The notes: a model not told the origin generated them from the letters alone. 23,850 nt of DNA from Acidobacteriota bacterium (GCA_021809235.1 JAKBAG010000010.1:1-23850), one strand, 5' to 3'. Shown: positions 1 through 7,461, counted from the first letter of the stretch. Numbers and translations are program-made.

Positions 1-551
1 TTCCGCTGGCGGGCAAGCCGGAGTTTCCGACCTCGGATGGTAAAGGCTCGGTCTTTGTCAATATCGAGGACAAGAGCCTGCTGGAGAAGGTGGATGCGCG
101 CACAATGAAGCCGTTGGCGCAGTGGCCGCTGGCTCCATGCGAGTCTCCCAGCGGACAGGCTGCGGATACCGAGCACGAGATTCTGTTTTCTGTCTGCGAT
201 GGCAAGGTGATGACGGCTACAGATGGCAACACAGGCAAGGTGGTAGCCACTGTTCCAATTGGCGACGGTCCGGATGCAGCCGGGTTTGATGCACAACGAA
301 AGCTGGTCTTCAGCTCCAACGGTGAAGGGACGCTGACAGTGGTGCGCCAGGATGCTGCAAACCGTTATACGGTGCTGGCAAATGTGCCCACGCAGCGCAG
401 CGCACGCACGATGGCTCTGGATGAAAAGACGGGGAAGGTGTATCTGGTGGCGGCCAAGTTTGGACCAAGGCCAGCACCCACTGCCGCCAATCCTCATCCC
501 TGGCCGACGATTGTTCCAGGCAGCTTTGTCGTTCTTGTAGTGGCGCGCTGA
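1..551 (+). CDS. YncE-like beta-propeller protein, C-terminal part (5' truncated by window)
   Basis: The reading frame is open from base 3 and ends at TGA 549-551, so only the last ~180 residues are present and the true start lies to the left. The sequence shows repeated blade-like segments (SVFVNIEDKSLLEKVDART, then ILFSVCDGKVMTATDGNTGKVVATVPIG, KLVFSSNGEGTLTVV and KVYLVAAKFG). Each is a beta-strand pair followed by 'D..tgKvv' turns, the pattern of YncE/NHL-type seven-bladed propellers. Such proteins are usually exported and their ligands are mostly unknown. The signal peptide, if any, would be outside the window. It is followed after about 80 bp by a glycosyltransferase gene, but nothing links the two functionally. 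The family is fairly secure; the function is unknown. Confidence 0.75.
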   Translation, partial: PLAGKPEFPTSDGKGSVFVNIEDKSLLEKVDARTMKPLAQWPLAPCESPSGQAADTEHEILFSVCDGKVMTATDGNTGKVVATVPIGDGPDAAGFDAQRKLVFSSNGEGTLTVVRQDAANRYTVLANVPTQRSARTMALDEKTGKVYLVAAKFGPRPAPTAANPHPWPTIVPGSFVVLVVAR

Positions 552-579
552 TCGAAGTTGCTGTTGCCGGAGGATGTGC

Positions 580-627
580 ATGCGGGCGGTTGTGCTTATG
601 GCAGCCGTCCGCATTGTCTTACTCTGA
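580..627 (+). CDS. Candidate 15-codon leader ORF before the GT4 gene
   Basis: A GGAGG at 569-573 lies 6 nt before ATG 580, the best ribosome-binding site in this area. It opens a short frame encoding MRAVVLMAAVRIVLL and stopping at TGA 625-627. The stop is 4 nt before the ATG (632) of the glycosyltransferase, which itself has only a weak GAG upstream. I infer a translated leader that may couple translation into the downstream gene by termination-reinitiation. It could also be chance, or a relic of an older longer N-terminus. There is no homology evidence for a functional peptide. Confidence 0.3.
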   Translation: MRAVVLMAAVRIVLL

Positions 628-631
628 GTGC

Positions 632-1756
632 ATGCGGATTGCCTACTGCATCAGCACGCTGGCATTGGGCGGGGCCGAGCGACAGACGCTGCTCATGGCC
701 GAGCAGATGCGTCGTCGCGGACACATTGTTTTACTGGTAGTGCTGTTTGCAGCACAGGATTCGGAGCTGGAGACAAGCCTGCCGGCATTGCGACTGAATC
801 AGCCGCGGTCCATACATGGCATGCTGCGTGCGTTGCATCTGGCTGGGCCATTTCTGCAGGCTTTTCAGCCAGAGATTCTGCACAGCCATACCTTTCCGGC
901 GAATCTATTTGCACGGATGCTCCGATTGCCGGATGTCTGGCCGCGCGTTGTGCACACCTTCCATAACGTGAGCGAAGGCGGATGGTTGCGCATGATGCTC
1001 TATCGGCTGACGCGAAGCAGAATGCATGCTGCGACGGCTGTAAGTGAGGCGGTACGGCAGCGGATGCTGCAAGTGGGAGCTGCAACCGATATAGAGACGA
1101 TTCCCAACGCGATTGATCTTTCATGGCTGAAAGTGGAGTCCGAGCAGCGGGCACTGTTGCGAAAGGAGCTTGCTGCCGGAGATGGGTTCGTATGGATTGC
1201 GGTGGGGCGCATGGCGAGAGCCAAAGACTATCCCAATCTGTTGCGTGCCTTTGCGAAGGTCCTTGAGCGACACCCCGAGAGCAGACTTTGGGTTGTGGGC
1301 GGTGTGGCGGAGGACCGCCATGCGCGATCCAATCATGCGCTGTTTGCTCGTGTGGGCACGGCGCCGGGAGTGCAGGCTCTGGGGATACGTTTCGATGTTC
1401 CTGCTCTGCTGTTTGCCGCTGATGGATTTGTTATGGCTTCGGCCTGGGAGGGGGCTCCGTTGGCGTTGGGCGAAGCGATGGCCATGCAGTTGCCGATTGT
1501 GGCAACGGATGTGGGTGGCGTACGTGAAATGCTCGCGGATACGGGCAGTCTGGTTCCTCCCAGTGACAGCGAAGCGCTGGCTCAAGCGATGCTCGGGTGC
1601 ATGCAGCGGCAGGCTCACACAGACCCATCGCATGCGGCAAACGTTGCGCGGAAGGCGCGGCTACGGGTGGAGCAGCACTATGCTCCTGACAGAATTGCAG
1701 CGCTTTGGGAGGAGTTTTACGGCCGGTTGCTTCGCGTGGAGAGGGCAGACGTATGA
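632..1756 (+). CDS. GT4-family glycosyltransferase (GT-B fold)
   Basis: This 374-residue cytosolic or membrane-associated enzyme should transfer a sugar from a nucleotide-sugar donor to a polysaccharide or lipid acceptor. The N-terminal Rossmann half begins MRIAYCISTLALGGAERQ, the standard GT4 opening with the GGAE/RQ loop. It continues through HSHTFPANLFAR and AVSEAVRQRM to IPNAIDL. The C-terminal half has AVGRMARAKDYPNLLRAF and the retaining GT4 EX7E motif (E273 and E281, in SAWEGAPLALGEAMA), then ATDVGGVREM, which contacts the donor diphosphate. An in-frame TTG at 590 would add 14 residues not typical of the family, so ATG 632 is chosen. The stop overlaps the next gene's ATG (ATGA), so the two are co-transcribed and probably coupled. 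Donor and acceptor cannot be read from the sequence. Confidence 0.88.
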   Translation: MRIAYCISTLALGGAERQTLLMAEQMRRRGHIVLLVVLFAAQDSELETSLPALRLNQPRSIHGMLRALHLAGPFLQAFQPEILHSHTFPANLFARMLRLPDVWPRVVHTFHNVSEGGWLRMMLYRLTRSRMHAATAVSEAVRQRMLQVGAATDIETIPNAIDLSWLKVESEQRALLRKELAAGDGFVWIAVGRMARAKDYPNLLRAFAKVLERHPESRLWVVGGVAEDRHARSNHALFARVGTAPGVQALGIRFDVPALLFAADGFVMASAWEGAPLALGEAMAMQLPIVATDVGGVREMLADTGSLVPPSDSEALAQAMLGCMQRQAHTDPSHAANVARKARLRVEQHYAPDRIAALWEEFYGRLLRVERADV

Positions 1757-3123
1757 GCGGCTCTGGTGCAGAGCGATTCTCCCAGGCCGGAGTGCTGGCT
1801 ACGCTTGGCTGGCCGCTGCAGACGTCGATTCTCATGCCGGTTCTGGCAGCACTGTTTTTGCGTGTATGTCTGTTGCTGTTTGCTCTGCATGCAACGGGGT
1901 CGGTGGCCGTGATGGCGGGGGATTCCGCCAGCTATCTGCAGCCTGCCCGTGAGCTATTGCATCACGGATGTTTCTGTGTGGGAGGGCAGCCGGAGATGGA
2001 TCGTACGCCGGGGTATCCGATCTTTGCCATTGCCACTGGCGCTGCTTCCGGTCATCTGTTGCCGCTATTGATGGTGCAGATCTTGCTGAGTGGAATTTCA
2101 TTGGCGCTGGCGGCAAAACTTGCGGAAGTGCTGACAGGATCCCATCGGGCAGCCATGGCCACGGCGTGGCTGCTGGCTGTGGAGGTGTTGAGCGCCGAGC
2201 ATGCCGTGCGTGTGCTGTCGGAGACGCTGTTCGTTTTTCTTCTGGTGCTGCTGCTGTGGGCGTTGCTGCGTTGGCAGGACTCTCGATGGCTGGATTCTCG
2301 TTGTCTGAAGCGGCCGGGGCTTCCGTGGTCAGCGATTGCTGCGCTGTTGCTTGCGGCCATGGCCTATGTGCGGCCGGTTGCGCTGGTGTTTGCACTTCCA
2401 ATGGCCGTGGCCATGCCGCTGCTGGAAGCGCGTTCCGGAGATGGTGGGCGAAGGCAGCGGCTGACGCACGGGATTCTGTTTCTACTGGTGTTCGCGGCGG
2501 CAGTGTTGCCGTGGATGCTACGCAATCGGGCGGTTGGCAGATATATGGGGTTTTCCGCCGTGGCAAGTAAAAATCTCTACTTTTACATTGCCGGGGATAC
2601 GATTGCGGAGACGCAGCATCTCTCGCTGGAGCAGTGGCAGCAGCAGGTGGGCAAGGATGATCCTGCGCGCTGGCTGCGGCTGCATCCGGAGCTGCAGGGA
2701 AGCTCTGCTGCAACGCAGAGCCAGTGGCTGCATCGACAGGCCATGCGCGAGTTGGCTGCGCATCCCGCACGGCTGCTGCAGTCCTGGTTGCGAGGAGAGC
2801 TGCGTCTGCTGATGGCTCCGGGCACGACGCAACTGTTTCGTCTGCTGGCTGTGTCGTCGGTTTCGGCGTGGCGATGGCCTGTGGAGGCGGCCTTTGTTGG
2901 CTATCTATTTCTGGTGTATGGACTGGTCGCGCTGGCTGTGGCGCGCAGACGGCTGCCCATGCCGCAGCTTGTGCTCCTGTTGCTGCTGGTCGCGGGGTTT
3001 CTGGCTGTCTCCGGCGGTGGACAGGCGATCAGCCGCTTGCGATTGCCGACGATGCCCATTCTGTGCCTGCTGGCGGGCAGCAGTTTTGCGGAGCCGAGGC
3101 GTGCAGTAGCTCCGCATCCGTAG
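1753..3123 (+). CDS. Polytopic GT-C / ArnT-like glycosyltransferase family protein
   Basis: A 456-residue integral membrane protein with about 9-11 hydrophobic helices. The first periplasmic loop carries the acidic GT-C type motif (D57 in GDSASYLQPA) and RTPGYPIF. This is the usual layout of ArnT/PMT-like enzymes, which move sugars from polyprenyl-phosphate carriers onto lipid or protein acceptors on the outer face of the membrane. Later come the VRPVALVF and LPWMLRNRAVGRYMGFS segments, a soluble stretch at about residues 290-345, and more helices near the C-terminus. ATG 1753 overlaps the preceding GT4 stop; an upstream in-frame ATG at 1705 lies inside that gene and is not needed. The pairing with a GT4 enzyme suggests surface glycan or glycolipid assembly. 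The specific substrate is unknown, and no standard symbol can be given. Confidence 0.75.
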   Translation: MSGSGAERFSQAGVLATLGWPLQTSILMPVLAALFLRVCLLLFALHATGSVAVMAGDSASYLQPARELLHHGCFCVGGQPEMDRTPGYPIFAIATGAASGHLLPLLMVQILLSGISLALAAKLAEVLTGSHRAAMATAWLLAVEVLSAEHAVRVLSETLFVFLLVLLLWALLRWQDSRWLDSRCLKRPGLPWSAIAALLLAAMAYVRPVALVFALPMAVAMPLLEARSGDGGRRQRLTHGILFLLVFAAAVLPWMLRNRAVGRYMGFSAVASKNLYFYIAGDTIAETQHLSLEQWQQQVGKDDPARWLRLHPELQGSSAATQSQWLHRQAMRELAAHPARLLQSWLRGELRLLMAPGTTQLFRLLAVSSVSAWRWPVEAAFVGYLFLVYGLVALAVARRRLPMPQLVLLLLLVAGFLAVSGGGQAISRLRLPTMPILCLLAGSSFAEPRRAVAPHP

Positions 3124-3140
3124 GTTACAGATGGGAGTAT

Positions 3141-3163
3141 GAAAAACCTGTCCGCGCAAGGTT
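3141..3163 (-). terminator. Weak candidate terminator downstream of tRNA-Arg
   Basis: Read on the minus strand, AACCT (3163-3159) can pair with AGGTT (3149-3145) around a 9-nt loop, followed by TTTC. A small CTACG-ACAC-CGTAG hairpin lies just upstream, within 3168-3181. Both stems are short, so this is only a plausible end for the tRNA transcript. Confidence 0.3.
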
Positions 3164-3208
3164 CGGCTACGGTGTCGTAGATCCTTGATCTGCTTGATTG
3201 GGTTGGGA

Positions 3209-3285
3209 TGGTGACCCCGGCAGGATTCGAACCTGCGACCTCCGGTTTAGGAAACCGCTGCTCTATCCAGCTGAGCTACGGGGCC
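3209..3285 (-). tRNA. tRNA-Arg (anticodon CCT)
   Basis: The minus strand folds into a full 77-nt cloverleaf. It has acceptor GGCCCCG/CGGGGTC (with a G2-U71 wobble), D-arm GCTC...GAGC, an anticodon arm with loop TTCCTAA, variable loop AGGTC, a T-arm GCAGG-TTCGAAT-CCTGC, discriminator A and an encoded CCA (3211-3209). Anticodon CCT reads AGG codons. The outermost anticodon-stem pair (27-43) is G-G rather than a Watson-Crick pair; the other four pairs are intact. The gene stands alone and converges on the ArnT-like gene. Confidence 0.95.
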
Positions 3286-3297
3286 ACTTCTGACTGG

Positions 3298-3303
3298 ATT
3301 GTA
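3298..3303 (-). promoter_or_regulatory. Candidate -10 element for tRNA-Arg
   Basis: TACAAT on the minus strand lies 12 nt upstream of the mature tRNA 5' end and matches the -10 consensus at five of six positions. No good -35 hexamer is seen at 16-18 nt spacing; a TTGAGA is present but only 13 nt upstream. This shared 130-bp region also contains the AATTCGAATT palindrome and must hold the ispG promoter in the other direction. Confidence 0.35.
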
Positions 3304-3415
3304 TCGCAATTCGAATTCTCAACATCGCCCAGGAACTCGCATCCATGCTTGATCCTGGCTGTAACCTGTTTTGATTGCAATGCCATTTCACAAACCGAAC
3401 GGGTAAACTAGAAGC

Positions 3416-4642
3416 ATGGCAGAGATTCAGCGTCGCAAGTCGGTAACAGTGAAGGTTGGTTCGGTGCGGGTGGGATGGGAAGTCCCGGTCGTAGTGCAGT
3501 CGATGACGAACACGGACACGGCAGATGTTCCCTCCACGATTGACCAGGTGGAAGCGCTGGCGCTGGCTGGTTCAGAGATTGTGCGCGTCACGGTCAACAA
3601 TGAAGATGCCGCTGCCGCCGTGCCAAAGATCGTGGAAGGGCTGGCGAAGCGTGGAATTACGGTTCCGATTGTGGGCGATTTTCACTATAACGGTCACCTG
3701 CTGCTGACGAAGTTTCCCGGCTGTGCGGAGACTCTGGCCAAGTATCGGATCAATCCTGGCAATGTCTCGATTGGCCGCAAGGACGACGACAACTTTCGCA
3801 CCATGGTAGAGGTAGCAGTGCGCCACCAGAAACCAGTTCGGATCGGCGTGAACTGGGGCTCGCTGGACCAGGCGCTGCTGACGCGCATGATGGACGAGAA
3901 TAACCAGAGCGTGACGCCACGGCCTGCGCGGGAAGTGATGATGGAGGCAATGGTTGTCTCAGCACTGGACAACGCAGCCGCTGCCGAGCGCTATGGATTA
4001 CGTCGGGACCAGATTGTTCTCTCGGCCAAGGTGAGCGGCGTCCGCGACCTGATCGATGTGTACACCAACCTGGCGGCGCGCTGCGACTATGCGCTGCATC
4101 TGGGGCTGACCGAAGCCGGAATGGGATCGAAGGGAATTGTGGCCTCGGCTGCGGGACTGGCTCCGCTGCTGCTGGCGGGTATTGGAGATACGATTCGCGT
4201 AAGCCTGACGCCTGCACCGGGTGGTGCGCGCACGGAAGAAGTACATGTGGCACAGCAGATCTTGCAGTCGCTTGGGATTCGCAGCTTCATGCCACAGGTG
4301 ACAAGCTGCCCCGGCTGCGGGCGCACGACCAGCACCTACTTCCAGGAGCTGGCCGAGCAGATTCAGGGCTATCTGCGAACGTCAATGCCGGTGTGGCGGA
4401 AGCAGTATCCGGGCGTGGAAGAGCTGAAGCTGGCCGTGATGGGCTGCGTGGTCAACGGCCCCGGGGAGTCCAAGCACGCCAATCTTGGCATCAGCCTGCC
4501 GGGGACTTTCGAAGAGCCGAAGGCACCGGTCTACGTGGACGGGAAGCTGTATACGACGCTGCGCGGGGACAATATCGTGAACGAGTTCAAGGCGATTCTG
4601 GACCGCTACGTCATCGAGCACTACGGAACGGTTCGTGCTTAG
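3416..4642 (+). CDS. ispG: 4-hydroxy-3-methylbut-2-enyl diphosphate synthase (IspG/GcpE)
   Basis: IspG catalyses the penultimate step of the MEP isoprenoid pathway, reducing methylerythritol cyclodiphosphate to HMBPP with a [4Fe-4S] cluster. The 408-residue protein has an N-terminal TIM-barrel (VVVQSMTNTDTADV, IVRVTVNNEDAA, VPIVGDFHYNGH, RIGVNWGSLD). The C-terminal cluster domain carries C298 and C301 in SCPGCGRT, C344 in MGCVVNGPGE, and the glutamate ligand E351 of the same motif. It is somewhat longer than the 372-residue E. coli enzyme, mostly within the barrel region, but lacks the large insert of plant and chlamydial forms. ATG 3416 has no convincing ribosome-binding site. A TAAACT -10-like hexamer ends 6 nt before it, so the mRNA may be leaderless. 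It is a single-gene unit, converging on the TSUP gene. Confidence 0.97.
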   Translation: MAEIQRRKSVTVKVGSVRVGWEVPVVVQSMTNTDTADVPSTIDQVEALALAGSEIVRVTVNNEDAAAAVPKIVEGLAKRGITVPIVGDFHYNGHLLLTKFPGCAETLAKYRINPGNVSIGRKDDDNFRTMVEVAVRHQKPVRIGVNWGSLDQALLTRMMDENNQSVTPRPAREVMMEAMVVSALDNAAAAERYGLRRDQIVLSAKVSGVRDLIDVYTNLAARCDYALHLGLTEAGMGSKGIVASAAGLAPLLLAGIGDTIRVSLTPAPGGARTEEVHVAQQILQSLGIRSFMPQVTSCPGCGRTTSTYFQELAEQIQGYLRTSMPVWRKQYPGVEELKLAVMGCVVNGPGESKHANLGISLPGTFEEPKAPVYVDGKLYTTLRGDNIVNEFKAILDRYVIEHYGTVRA

Positions 4643-4696
4643 TCCGAACTGTTCCCCGGACGGTTTGCCGTTCAAGTGGGCTGGTCCATCAATTCT

Positions 4697-5053
4697 TTAG
4701 CGCTGCAGAAGCATCTTCACGCCGAGCACGATCAGAACGATGGCAAAGACCCGGCGAAGGGCAAAGTCGGGAATGGTTTGAGCAATCCAGCCGCCGGCCA
4801 GTCCACCCACGGTAAAACCTGCCGCCAGCAGCAATCCCATCTTCAGGTCGGCATTGCCGTCCCGGTAGTAGGTCCAGAAGGCAAAGATGCCCACCGGGAG
4901 CAGCAGCGCTGCCAGAGATGTTCCCTGGGCCTTATGCTGGTCCATGTGGAAAAGGAAAACCAGGATCGGGATAAAGAATATGCCTCCACCGATGCCGATG
5001 ATTCCGGAGGCGATTCCGACGACAAAGCCGACTAGCAGCAGAATCAGTGTCAC
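4697..5053 (-). CDS. Half-size TSUP (TauE/SafE, former DUF81) family permease
   Basis: An approximately 118-residue, very hydrophobic protein with four predicted helices. The first carries the TSUP glycine signature (GIASGIIGIGGGIFFIPIL); the repeat ends with GGLAGGWIAQTIPDFALRRVFAIVLIVLGVKMLL. Full-length TSUP carriers, which move sulfite, sulfonates or other small organic anions, have about 250 residues made of two such repeats. This single-repeat form probably dimerises. The frame is open to an ATG at 5071 that has no ribosome-binding site. AGGAG at 5062-5058 lies 4 nt before GTG 5053, so I prefer the GTG; the longer start would add six residues. It converges with ispG and diverges from phoB. 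The substrate is unknown. Confidence 0.8.
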   Translation of the reverse strand: MTLILLLVGFVVGIASGIIGIGGGIFFIPILVFLFHMDQHKAQGTSLAALLLPVGIFAFWTYYRDGNADLKMGLLLAAGFTVGGLAGGWIAQTIPDFALRRVFAIVLIVLGVKMLLQR

Positions 5054-5115
5054 AAGACTCCTTTCAGGCATCCGGGAATTCGGAGGGCGGATGAATCCCT
5101 ATTCAGGGCGTGCAT

Positions 5116-5138
5116 TGCAGGCGTGCGGGATGCCTGCA
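5116..5138. repeat. Inverted repeat upstream of the TSUP gene
   Basis: TGCAGGC (5116-5122) and GCCTGCA (5132-5138) form a perfect 7-bp inverted repeat with a 9-nt spacer, about 63 bp upstream of the TSUP GTG. It could be an operator or a hairpin in the 5' leader. There is no evidence for either beyond symmetry. Confidence 0.4.
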
Positions 5139-5162
5139 GGTTCAGGATATCGTATCGGCGCA

Positions 5163-5180
5163 TGAACAGCGTGCAAACAG
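5163..5180 (-). promoter_or_regulatory. Candidate Pho-box-like direct repeat (toward TSUP gene)
   Basis: On the minus strand, CTGTTTG-CACG-CTGTTCA is a pair of heptamers spaced 11 bp apart, the geometry of a PhoB half-site pair. Each keeps the CTGT core of the E. coli CTGTCAT consensus. A TACGAT -10-like hexamer (5154-5149) follows 8 nt downstream. It lies in the phoB/TSUP divergent region, so it could serve either gene. The match is weak outside the CTGT core. Confidence 0.25.
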
Positions 5181-5298
5181 TGTGTTACAAATTCATCGTA
5201 GATTTGCAATTCGGGATTTGAACTGGTCTAGGCTAGTGATAGCTGATCCGGCATATGCTTAGCAGTAGGTTGCCGCAGCAAATCCTGAGGGCAGGGAA

Positions 5299-6003
5299 GT
5301 GCATTTGAGCCAGACGATTTTTGTGCTTGAAGACGACGCCGATATCTCCCGCTTGATGCAGCATCATCTGGAAGCCGCCGGTTATTCACCGCGGGTTTTT
5401 GCATCCCCCACACATCTGATTCCTGAGGCCGAACGCAATATTCCCGCACTGTTTCTGCTGGACATCATGGTTCCCGGTGGAGATGGTCTGGACGTGTGTC
5501 GCAGACTGCGCAACCACAGCATGCTGGCTACGGTTCCCATCATCTTTGTGACGGCGCGGGCAGCGGAAAACGACCGTGTGCTGGGGTTGGAGCTAGGCGC
5601 TGACGATTATATAACCAAGCCTTTTTCCACGCGTGAGTTGCTGGCCAGGGTGAAGGCTGTGATTCGTCGCTTCGAGCGCCCGTCCAATGTTTCAGTGCTG
5701 CGCTTTGACGAGATTGAGATTGACGCCAACGCCATGCAGTTGCATGTGCGCGGTACGCTGACGACGACGACTGCCACCGAGTTTCGCCTGCTGGATTATC
5801 TGGCGCGGCATCCTGGAAGGGTCTTCAGCCGGGATCACCTGCTGGATGCGGTTTGGGGCGATGCGCGTTTCGTGACTCCCCGCTCGGTGGATGTCTATGT
5901 GCGGCGCATTCGTGAAAAGATTGAACTGGATGCGGAGAATCCGCGCTATCTGAAGACAGTGCGCGGAGCCGGCTACCGATTTGAACTGCCCAAGGGCCAG
6001 TAG
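5299..6003 (+). CDS. phoB: Phosphate-regulon response regulator PhoB (OmpR family)
   Basis: A cytosolic DNA-binding regulator of 234 residues. The receiver domain (about 6-122) has the acidic pocket E11-D12-D13, the phosphorylation site D55 (FLLDIMVPGGDG), T85 and K107 (YITKPF). The C-terminal winged-helix domain (about 132-232) ends with SVDVYVRRIREKIE and TVRGAGYRFELPK, typical of PhoB/OmpR regulators. On phosphate limitation it should be phosphorylated by the neighbouring histidine kinase and activate the pst genes downstream. GTG 5299 is preceded by GAGGG (5287-5291) with 7-nt spacing; TTG 5305 is a shorter alternative. It is followed by phoR after 45 nt and is probably co-transcribed with it. 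The PhoB assignment rests on homology plus its position beside phoR-pstSCAB-phoU. Confidence 0.92.
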   Translation: MHLSQTIFVLEDDADISRLMQHHLEAAGYSPRVFASPTHLIPEAERNIPALFLLDIMVPGGDGLDVCRRLRNHSMLATVPIIFVTARAAENDRVLGLELGADDYITKPFSTRELLARVKAVIRRFERPSNVSVLRFDEIEIDANAMQLHVRGTLTTTTATEFRLLDYLARHPGRVFSRDHLLDAVWGDARFVTPRSVDVYVRRIREKIELDAENPRYLKTVRGAGYRFELPKGQ

Positions 6004-6048
6004 GCAAACCGGTCCGGTGGTGGTTCCGTATCGGAGTGGAGACAGCGC

Positions 6049-7461
6049 GTGAAACGCAAGGTCTTTTCCAAGCTACTCGGTCTCTTTGCGCTGCTGCTCG
6101 TCTTCCATGCGGTCATCATCGAGATACTCTTTCATCGCATAGTGCGCAATGCCGCGCAGCGTCCGCAGCATGTGGTGGGGCAGGAGGCTTTATTTTCCGG
6201 CTTGGCTGCGCTGCTGTTGGCACTGCTGCTGGCGGCATGGTTTTCCCGTAGCATCTCGATGCGACTGCGGCGCATGGTGGACTTTGCCCTGCAGATTGCC
6301 GAAGGGCACCTGGACGCACGGTTGGACGACCGGGAAAATGATGAGCTGACAATGATGGCTCAGGCGCTGAACGTGAGTGCGGCGCGCCTGGAGTCGAGCT
6401 TTGCCGAATTGGACAACCGGCGTCGTGAGCTGGCAGCTCTATTGGATTCCATGCAGGAGGCTGTAGTCGCCATCAGTTGCGACCGACGCGTGAGCTGGTC
6501 AAATTCGGTAATGCAGCGCCATGCCGGCACATTCATCCGCGAAGGCATTGGACTGGCCTCTGCTATCCGCGACCCGGATGTGCTGCGCTGTGTGGAGGGT
6601 GCGCTTGGGCGACGCGAGGTGACAACCGGGCGCGCGATTGCCTTTGTTCCAGGGCGGATTTTTGAGGTGAATGCGGCGCCGACGCCGGGCGGCGGTGCAG
6701 TGGTGGTGCTGCATGATGTGACCGCGGTGGAGTCGGCAGAGAAGTCGCGTCGCGAGTTTATTGCCAACGTAAGCCACGAGCTACGCACACCGCTGACCTC
6801 CATCTCCGGTTACGTGGAAACGCTGCTGGAGGATGAGTTGCCCAGGCCGGAGACCACGCGCGAGTTTCTGGCCATCATTCTGAAGAATGCGCAGCGTATG
6901 AACCGGCTGACGGAGGATCTGCTGGAGTTGGCCAGCATTGAGAGCAAGGATTACCAACTGCATCCGCAGCGGGTTCGCGCCGATCAACTGGTCAACGATG
7001 CGATGGATTCGCTGGCAGGACTGGTGGTCGAGTCCGGCATTGCACTGGAGACCGGAACGTTGGTCGAGGACATTGTCTGCGCCGATGAGTACGCGATGAC
7101 GCAGGTCTTCGGCAACCTGATTCAGAATGCTCTGAAGTATGCGCGATCCAGCCCGCGCATACTGGTATCGGCGGTTCGCTCCGGCAACCAGGTGGAGTTC
7201 TGCGTGCGCGACTTTGGCCCGGGCATTGCCTCCGAGCATCTGGAGCGCATCTTTGAGCGTTTCTATCGGGTGGACAAGGCTAGATCGCGAGAGTCTGGCG
7301 GCACTGGACTTGGACTGGCAATCGTCAAGCATATTCTGCAGATCCATGGCGGCACCATATGGGCAGAGAGCGAACTGGGGCAGGGAACAGCCTTCCACTT
7401 CACACTGCCGGTTGTGGCTTCCGCCGAGGCTACGCCATCGCAGACGCCTGCCACGGCCTGA
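6049..7461 (+). CDS. phoR: Phosphate sensor histidine kinase PhoR
   Basis: A 470-residue inner-membrane kinase. Two helices (about 8-28 and 47-66) enclose only a short external loop, as in PhoR proteins that sense transport status rather than a periplasmic ligand. A HAMP linker (about 67-118), a PAS-like domain (about 125-228) and the HisKA dimerisation domain with H243 in NVSHELRTPL follow. The HATPase domain has an N-box (FGNLIQNALKYA), G1 (DFGPGI), F-box (FERFYRVD) and G2 (GGTGLGLAIV). It should autophosphorylate at H243 and pass phosphate to PhoB D55, with PhoU and the Pst transporter inhibiting it in phosphate excess. GTG 6049 has GGAG (6038-6041) at 7-nt spacing. The last 14 or so residues after the HATPase are Ala/Thr/Pro-rich and probably disordered. 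Confidence 0.92.
   Translation: MKRKVFSKLLGLFALLLVFHAVIIEILFHRIVRNAAQRPQHVVGQEALFSGLAALLLALLLAAWFSRSISMRLRRMVDFALQIAEGHLDARLDDRENDELTMMAQALNVSAARLESSFAELDNRRRELAALLDSMQEAVVAISCDRRVSWSNSVMQRHAGTFIREGIGLASAIRDPDVLRCVEGALGRREVTTGRAIAFVPGRIFEVNAAPTPGGGAVVVLHDVTAVESAEKSRREFIANVSHELRTPLTSISGYVETLLEDELPRPETTREFLAIILKNAQRMNRLTEDLLELASIESKDYQLHPQRVRADQLVNDAMDSLAGLVVESGIALETGTLVEDIVCADEYAMTQVFGNLIQNALKYARSSPRILVSAVRSGNQVEFCVRDFGPGIASEHLERIFERFYRVDKARSRESGGTGLGLAIVKHILQIHGGTIWAESELGQGTAFHFTLPVVASAEATPSQTPATA

Noticed and set aside
3208..3411. 67-residue plus-strand ORF starting MVTPAGFEPAT
   Set aside because: It is the antisense translation of the tRNA-Arg gene, a well-known spurious protein pattern.
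4643..4696. Bidirectional terminator between ispG and the TSUP gene
   Set aside because: Only 4-5-bp stems (for example ACGG-TTTG-CCGT) without T-runs are visible, so I do not call one.
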